Below are positions 57,240 to 64,000 of a DNA stretch of 64,000 bases, one piece after another. The DNA lies in the NCBI GenBank assembly GCA_023213395.1, contig CM041465.1, positions 8,184,001 through 8,248,000 on the forward strand. Direction: 5' to 3'. The position numbers and the translations under genes were made by a program. The notes under the pieces are model-generated. The model did no database searches. It had not been told where the DNA came from and saw only the letters and a list, made by a program, of their open reading frames with translations. Position 1 is the first letter of the stretch, and each line of letters opens with the position of its first letter. The stretch is from Cycas panzhihuaensis (lineage: Eukaryota > Cycadophyta).

Positions 57240-59075
57240 AGCAAAATATGAACTGCATTCTAAAAGGGAAAGAAAATTGGGATATGTGGTTCACTGGTGT
57301 TAGAAATGCTGTAAAGTATGAAGGTCTATAGAGAGATCACTTACAACCTACACCACTTATTGCAGCTACAACTACCACAACTATTTCAGTAGGAGGTTCT
57401 CCAACTGCTCCCACTGAAGCTGTAACTAAACACCAATGGTAACTTGATGATGATAAAATCTGTGCAGGGATATTGCTTGTTACTAATTATTCCCTACATA
57501 ATCTCATTGATGAAGCTGTATATGATACAACATGGAAAGTTCTTGAAGTTCTTAAGAAGAACTTTGACACTAAATCAGACTTAGAATTTGTTTACTTAGT
57601 GTTGAAGATGAACAAATTGAAAATGCAGAAAGGACATGCAAGTGAGACAATCAATCTCCTTCGTCCAATCAAACAAGCCATTAATAAAGATTTTAAAAAT
57701 CAATGCATTACATGGGCTTTCTTGATTCAGTCATGTCTCCATATCCCAGATTATAAAAATCTATTGGGAAGTCTTCAATCTAGTGGCACTTTGAAGACCC
57801 TAAACTTTGAGGATCTTGTTGATAAGTTCATTGAATTTGATAAGACCTTTGATATCAACTTTACCACTATATTAGATCTAATTGATGTTACTTTTGAAGT
57901 GGAAGAAGATCTTTGTTACACCAAAAATCAAGGTTAATACTCTCGTAGAGGTGGTAATTCCCATGGAAAAGGAAGAGGTAGACAACAAGGACAACATCCT
58001 CTTAGTCAACAGGCTCCTCAATTCCAACAAAAATAGTCTCAAGGCCAAGGCCAAAATAATCAACTTGGACCTAAATCTAGTAATTAGAGACAATCCAACC
58101 AGCCCGATACTTGGACTAGAAATCAAACAATCGTGTGCCAAAGGTGTAATAGAAAAGGACATTATGCCAAAAATTACAGAACTGCCACCAACAAACTACC
58201 AAGTTATCAATAGCGCCATGGTGCATATAATATTGATAATACTTCTTTTGAAGATGCTTTTGGTGGAACACAATTTGCTCATACAAACCTTCAAAGAATC
58301 TGGACCACTTCATCAAATGTTGTTGATAGATCCACTAAGTATATTAAGGCTCATTGTGCCTATGCTTATTTACTTTTGCCTTTACCACTTAGAGTTGCAA
58401 ATAGTGCTACCTCAAATACTTCATCGTGGATCATGGATACTGGAGCAACACAACACATGACTTGTCATCGCTAGTTGTTTCAAGATTTTCACTTTGAAGT
58501 TCGTGGTGTTGTACACATATTTGATAAATCATCTCAGCTAGTCAAAGGACTTGGAACTGTTTTCTTAAAATTCCTAGGCCTTCCAGATTTTACACTTGTT
58601 GATGTTTTATATATTCCTGTTTTGAAGCAGAATCTACTCTCCCTGTTCACCCTTGTCTCTCGTGGATTTGATCTGAGTGTAACTGTAAACAATCAAACTC
58701 TTTGTGTCATTCACCCTCTTTCAAATGCTATGGTTATGACCAGAATTCTTGATGGCAAACATTTTTGCCTAACTGGCTCACCAGCATCTGAAGCCAACTA
58801 TGTTGATGATGTATTTGGTTTTACCACAACCCTAACTCCTCAAAAGTTGTCCCAAGTAGCTCTATAGCATGCTCATATGAGCCATATCAAAATTGATCAT
58901 TTAAGAGAACTGCAAAACACTCTTTATGGTTTGCCTAAGTTCCCCTCTAAGCCCTTTAAATATGAAGCATGTATTATTGCTAAATCTTAAAGACAACCCT
59001 TTCCTCATAGTCAGTGGAAATCTAGCCAACCTTTGCAGCTTGTACACTCAGATATATGTGGTCCTATGCCCATCC
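57240..59075 (+). pseudogene. Ty1-copia element A: gag-protease-integrase start, interrupted
   Basis: Gag is readable from about 57250 (KENWDMWFTGVRNAVKYEG) through the 154-codon frame 57473-57937. It is followed by a nucleocapsid knuckle CQRCNRKGHYAKN whose last Cys is Tyr (about 58135). The protease motif is SWIMDTGATQHM (about 58427). The pre-integrase His/Cys segment follows (HMSHIKIDHL ... YEACIIAK), and then the integrase start LVHSDICGPMP. At least four stops and one frameshift are present. The coding sequence stops abruptly at 59075 where a new LTR begins. This LTR belongs to a second copia element inserted into the integrase, so the rest of element A should resume beyond the window. 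Confidence 0.85.
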
Positions 59076-59627
59076 TGTTAAACCTTATGTTTACATGTTA
59101 AGTTAATGTACTTTTATTTTCATGTAATATATGCACTTTTTACTTTAGGGGTGACTTATCACTTAAGTAATAAAGTGCACACCCACATTCTTTCTAGTGA
59201 CACAATGTTGTCACTAAAAGGTCAAATGGACCCTCATGCACTTTTGCGCACATGAGAGCCCAAAAGGACACATGTCCAACATGCAAGGCATGTATCTTGG
59301 ATGTTTGACACTTGTCAAACATCCAAGGCCTTAGGTCTCTCATTTCACTCTACATAATGAGACCTCTCCTCATTGTCTCACACAAGAGTTGAGTCAGATT
59401 GTTATGCTATCAGTTTGCTAATCAAACTATTCATTCTTGGGAGGTTAGACCAATTCCAACTCCACATATTGGGTATCATTTTCTCTTGCTCCTTCATTCA
59501 TGTTTTGTCTCTTTGCTTTCTCTTTGCCTTGAGTTTATTATACTTGTTTATATTTCTGCAGCTAGAACTAGAGTGATGCTAGTTTCTAGATGTAGGGACT
59601 GTTGAGGCCATCTAGCCTCTTTTTACA
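59076..59627 (+). repeat. 5' LTR of Ty1-copia element B
   Basis: A 552-bp segment starting TGTTAAACCT and ending TTTTTACA. After a 2-base spacer it is followed by a perfect tRNA-iMet primer site, TGGTATCAGAGC, at 59630-59641. The left boundary coincides exactly with loss of element A coding sequence. The left target half is probably CATCC (59071-59075); the right half is outside the window. Confidence 0.82.
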
Positions 59628-59629
59628 TT

Positions 59630-59641
59630 TGGTATCAGAGC
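59630..59641 (+). other. tRNA-iMet primer binding site of copia element B
   Basis: TGGTATCAGAGC, identical to the canonical site and followed by AAGAGGAGAC. Confidence 0.92.
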
Positions 59642-59989
59642 AAGAGGAGACTAGCTCCCTCTGTTCTATTTTGTAACTACTCAAGGAGTTTTTTGAAGAA
59701 AGCAACAAACCCTTAGTGACAACCTTCGCACTCTGAAGGTGATCCAAGGTTTGTTTGAAGGTTTTTTTTGCAGGTTCAAGCATTTTGGAGCTTTTTTTAA
59801 AGGCTGGAGTTGGGTTATGTTCAGTTTTTTTTTGGAAAATATTATTCCATTAACTCTCTTTTCAACCCAGATTTGTCAAAATAAAATAAAAGAAGAGTCA
59901 AAGTTTTTTTTTCACAACTGTGGATCCAGTTTGCTGCTGTTCTAACTCACCTGCCCACAGTCCAGCAATGAGCTATCACCCAAATGCAT

Positions 59990-60230
59990 CCCAGCCTAGC
60001 AGTCCTCTGTGGGCCCCACAGTCCTCCGTACTCAGTTGTCCAACAGCCTAGCAGTCCTCTGTGGGCCCCACACACTCAATTATCAGCTGTCCAGAACTGA
60101 TCCTCTGTGGGCCCCATCCTCAGACTCAATTATCCAGCTCAAGGTAGTCCTCTGTGGGCCCCACGTCTCTCATGGGCCCCACACACTCGATTATAAGTCC
60201 TCTATGGGCCCTACACACTCAGTCCTTAAT
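59990..60230 (+). repeat. Minirepeat array with GTGGGCCCCAC-type cores in the copia B leader
   Basis: The phrase AGTCCTCTGTGGGCCCCAC recurs with variation. Cores lie at 60009-60019, 60061-60071, 60107-60117, 60154-60164, 60172-60182 and 60204-60214, often followed by ACACTCARTTAT. The complete cores contain both GTGGGCCC and GGCCCCAC, which fit the published class II (GTGGNCCC) and class I (GGNCCCAC) TCP-factor site consensus. The array sits between the primer site and gag, so it could bind host factors or be structural. Function is unknown. Confidence 0.7.
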
Positions 60231-61360
60231 GTTTAAATTGCAAAAAAAATTTCAAATTTTAGCCTATGTTTTGGCTCTTAAAAGTTTTAACACTTAGTTA
60301 TTGTTTGAACAAGTGTTAATTAAGTGATTTTTAAGTGTTTTTTTTTATCAAAAAGTGATACTCATCACTAAATTTTAAAACCCTTTTAAGGCACCTTGCA
60401 TGGTGACCTATTGCTCTTAGTCTCAAAGAGGGCTCAAATACTTAATAAAAATCACTTTTCTTTTGATCATTCAGACTAATTTAAAGTCCCAACACTTGGT
60501 GCTTGATGTCATTTTTCATGCAAGTGGCTCTCTTACCCTCATTTATTCAACATTAAAAGGAACCCACTTGTATCTTCATCACAAGTTTTGCATTACTTCT
60601 TTCAGTACTTAAGTTTTTTTTCAAAAAAAAGTACTTTGCAAAACTTATTGTAATCAAGCATTTGGTTTCTTACTTAGATCAACATAGCACTACATTTTCA
60701 TTAAAGTGCTCATTGTAAAAACACTATAAGTGTTTATATTCATGTACTTACATTGCTTCCTCTTAAAGTCTCTCTTATTGTAAAGCTTAAATCAAAGCAT
60801 TTTTTCATAAGTACATTCTCCAAGCAAAAAGAAACCTAAATTCACTTTAAAATCTACTAAAAAGTGACTTAAAATATGTTGGAGAGGCTCGAAAAAGGTT
60901 CAAACCTTGCCTCTAAATTAACCTTAAGCTTGGTGCATTCCCTAGGGGACCAACCGACCATTTGCAGTCGGTGCCACGACAATTAAGGTTGCTTGAGGAA
61001 AGGAGGTTCGAAAAGGGTGTTATTGGGTGAATCCTGTGGAAAGCATGGTACGTCCATGTAGATCAACCCTACCTGCCTTGTCCTAGATTTAACTTGGCCA
61101 ACATTTAGATCTCCTCTGTAAGATCAAGTTGGACCAACTCCATAGCCTAGTCCTCCACCCCTCATCATTCCATTCAGTTGTTGGATCTTCTAGTAAGATC
61201 AGGACTGTTAGTTTTATTAAAAGGTGGAACTTAAGTGACGAAATCTTTGAGTTTCCAAGTTATCTGCTAGCTTCAAGTTTTTTATAAACTGAAACATGGC
61301 TGCCATAAACATGCTAAATGCATACACTATTTGGTTAACATGATAAGATAATTATTAAGA

Positions 61361-62100
61361 ATGGAAGAGACTCACTCAGAACTTACTAATCATGAACGAA
61401 TTCTGAAGTTATGTTTCTGGGAGATTACCTCGACCAACACCTGTTACTAATGGAAATGTTACTATACAACCTGATGATGCTTTGCTTGCTGCTTGGGAAG
61501 CCAAAGATGAAATTGCTTTGGCATTCCTTCACATGATTATTGATGTACATGTAGATCAGAATATTGCTGGTGCTAACACTTCTAAGAAAGCTTGGGACAC
61601 TTTGTCCTCATTGTATGAAAGGCGAGATCAAGCTCGCATTTTAATGGTTAAAGTAAAATTGTATTCTATTAAGTTTATCAAGCCCTTGTCAGCTTTTCTT
61701 TCCTCCGTCAAGGAGGTATGTAATCAACTGAATACACTTGGAAGTCCAACAACGAGGGATGAATTGATCACATCCACCACTAAAGCCTTACCGAAAGACT
61801 ATAATGGCTTTATTTCGTCTACTACAAGAGATGGTTCCCTCAAAACTATGACATTCAACGAATTTGAAAGTCTACTACTTCAAGAAGAATAAATCTACAC
61901 TAAGGATAATGAGGAGGGACCATCTATATCAGGTGCATTTACGGCCAATTCAAAGGCCAAACAGCAACCCAAACCTGCACTTTCAAAGTAGTTTGGGAAC
62001 ATGAACATTGGGTCTTCAAGGACTAATGTTGTATGTCATTATTATGGAAAACCTGGCCACATCGCACTTGATTGTCAGAAAAAGTAAGCAGATCTACGCC
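61361..62100 (+). pseudogene. Gag of Ty1-copia element B, lightly broken
   Basis: Begins MEETHSELTNHERILKL and soon shifts frame. The 136-codon frame 61482-61892 carries the conserved UBN2-type gag core (ANTSKKAWDTLSSLYERR, then LPKDYNGFISS). The nucleocapsid knuckle near 62030 reads CHYYGKPGHIALDC, with the second Cys changed to Tyr (TAT for TGT) and a TAA shortly after. A Gly/Arg-rich linker follows toward the protease. Confidence 0.8.
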
Positions 62101-62289
62101 AATAACATCAGTAGCCATGCCAGCGTTGTTAATAATAGCAACAGCCCACATGCAAGACCGGTGAATATCACCCATGTTAGCGGTGCGATGAGCGGTTTCA
62201 ACAACATGATGGCAAAAACCCCCTCGACCAAATCGAGGTGCCTATCGAGGAGGTCAAAGAGGAAGGGGGGGCTTCAGAGGTGGCAATCA

Positions 62290-64000
62290 ACGCCACTTTA
62301 ATCAGTTTGCAGATGAAGACAAACTATTTTATGCATATCAGACATCTAAGGTTGATGAAACTTTGATTATTGATTCTGGAGCTTCAAAACACATGGCTGG
62401 AAGTGAAGAGCTCCTCACCAACATCAAGGAAGGCAAAGGTCAAATAGTGACCTTTGGGAATAATCAATCTACCAAAATTTCTGGAGTAGGCACAATAACT
62501 CCATTTTTTTCTTCATCAAATCCTTCCTCCACATTTCCCGATGGCAATGCCTATTTAATACCTTCAATGGACAAAAATTTACTATCTATTAACCAGTTGG
62601 ACAAGCAACAGATGAGTGTATTATTCCAAAACAGGAAATGTATAATTAGTGACAAAGAAGACCAAGTAGTAGCTGTTGGCTATGAGTATCAAGGCCTCTA
62701 CAAGTTGGATGCAAATAATATAACCCTTGATTCTACTTACTCTGGTTCCATTGTCACTCCTTACTTGTCCAAGATGCAACTTTGGCATCAATGTCTAGGC
62801 CATTTGAGCTTAGATAATTTAAGGCAGATGATCAACAAGAACATGGTACATGGGCTTCCTAAGATTTATAGAACGAAATATCTTTGCGAAGCGTGCATTA
62901 TGGGAACTCAGCATTGCTTGCCTTTCCCTAAAGGCAAAGCATGGCGTGCATCACATCCTCTGCAGCTAGTACATTCAGATTTGTGTGGACCTATGTCCAC
63001 ATCATCTTTTGGAGGAGCTTTGTATTATATCTCCTTCATTGATGATTTTTCTCACAAAGTTTGGGTTTATTTCATCAAACACAAATTTGAAGCATTTTCC
63101 AAGTTCAAAGAATTCAAACTTGAAGTGGAAAATGAGTTTGGCCATTCAATCAAAACATTTAAGACAGACAGTGGAGGTGAATTTACATCAAATGAATTCA
63201 CCCAATACTACAAGGATAATGGCATTCAGAGACAATTGACGATACCTCACACTCCTCAACAAAATGGAGTCTCCGAACGGATGAACAGAACTTTGGCTAA
63301 TAAAGCCAAAGCTATGATGCATGCACAAGGACTCACTCGAGCTTACTGGGTAGAAGCATTTCACATAACTGCCTATGTGGCCAATCATAGTCCTACTACA
63401 ACAGTCACCAACATGACACCCGAGGAGGCATAGTCTGGCAAAAAGCCTACTGTCAGCCATTTAAGGACTTTTGGGTGCACTGCTTATATGCACATTCTAG
63501 ATCAACAAAGGAAGAAATTAGACAAGCATAGTCTAAAATGCATCTTTGTAGGTTATGCCATTCACAGCAAAGCCTACAAGTTGTATGATCCTATAGGGAA
63601 GAAAATGCATCTCTCAAGAGATGTCATCTTTGCTGAAGAAGATCACTAGGAGGTGCAAACAGCATCCATACAACCTCCCATTGACAAAGGCAAGAAGATT
63701 GTTGAGGCCTTCCTTCCCTCTCAATCCTTTACACCATGTTCATCATCTGCACCAGCTGGACCATCTACTTCAACTGAATTTGCTCCACTTGATCCAAACA
63801 CATCTTCTGTTGACCAACCACTTACACCAGAAGACCTTGAGGTTCAAGTAACTTTAATTCAAAAGTTACCTAAATGGTACACACAAACAGTTCAGGATGA
63901 TCACATCATTGAAGGAAAACGTCCATCTAAATATCGGCAGCAAACCAATTATGCACTCATGGCTGAAGTGCTTTGTGTTGATGAGCCTTCCACTTTTGAG
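62290..64000 (+). pseudogene. Pol of Ty1-copia element B: protease, integrase, start of RT linker
   Basis: Nearly intact. Protease active site IIDSGASKHM (Asp codon 62372-62374). Pre-integrase zinc-binding residues WHQCLGHL and LCEACIMG. Integrase core HSDLCGPM, FKTDSGGEF and QQNGVSERMNRT give the catalytic D-D-E triad. Then come GCTAYMHIL...CIFVGY and the acidic/Pro-rich linker before RT (YALMAEVLCVDEP), cut by the window end. Only two in-frame stops lie in this stretch, TAG at 63431-63433 and 63647-63649, both where TGG (Trp) is usual, so they look like G-to-A changes. The protein would cleave Gag-Pol and integrate cDNA. Recently active by comparison with its neighbours, but not intact. Confidence 0.9.

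Overview
The window looks like nuclear DNA of a land plant with a large, repeat-rich genome. A gymnosperm is a reasonable guess, but that is inference. There is no dense gene content. I find one apparently intact, intron-bearing host gene, an E2 ubiquitin-conjugating enzyme of the plant UBC16-18 / animal UBE2W type. I also find a broken pentatricopeptide-repeat (PPR) gene, several LTR retroelements of different ages, and about 12.6 kb of microsatellite. Most long open frames between 18.4 and 31.1 kb are alternating-residue translations of TA, TG and CA repeats and are not genes.

Layout. 0.2-4.8 kb: a complete LTR retroelement on the minus strand (LTRs, tRNA-Met primer site, polypurine tract, 5-bp target duplication). 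It has no recognisable gag-pol and carries host-derived sequence, including a glutathione reductase C-terminal fragment. 5.6-7.0 kb: a GC-richer LTR-like block and a decayed Ty1-copia RT/RNase H. 8.35-9.53 kb: a small TRIM-like element with a 5-bp target duplication and the same LTR end, inverted, at both termini. 11.99-16.07 kb: the E2 gene on the minus strand with a candidate promoter near 16.3-16.4 kb. 16.4-31.1 kb: AT-rich DNA, then the microsatellite block, which contains a 2-kb non-repetitive island and repeated unique 'island' sequences. 31.1-35.5 kb: no recognisable genes.

36.4-53.4 kb: a decayed plus-strand Ty3-gypsy element of about 17 kb. It has LTRs near 2.5 kb, a degenerate gag-PR-RT-RNaseH-INT, an antisense open region downstream of integrase, and a second RNase H-like domain before the 3' LTR. 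This layout is reported for the plant Tat lineage. The element splits a PPR pseudogene whose two halves lie on either side. 54.9-64.0 kb: a Ty1-copia element interrupted within its integrase by a second, younger copia element, which runs off the window end.

The E2 gene is the only locus likely to work in host physiology. The rest records nested insertion, C-to-T type decay (stops where Gln or Trp codons are expected) and simple-repeat expansion. All protein assignments rest on motif recognition by eye; no database search was run.
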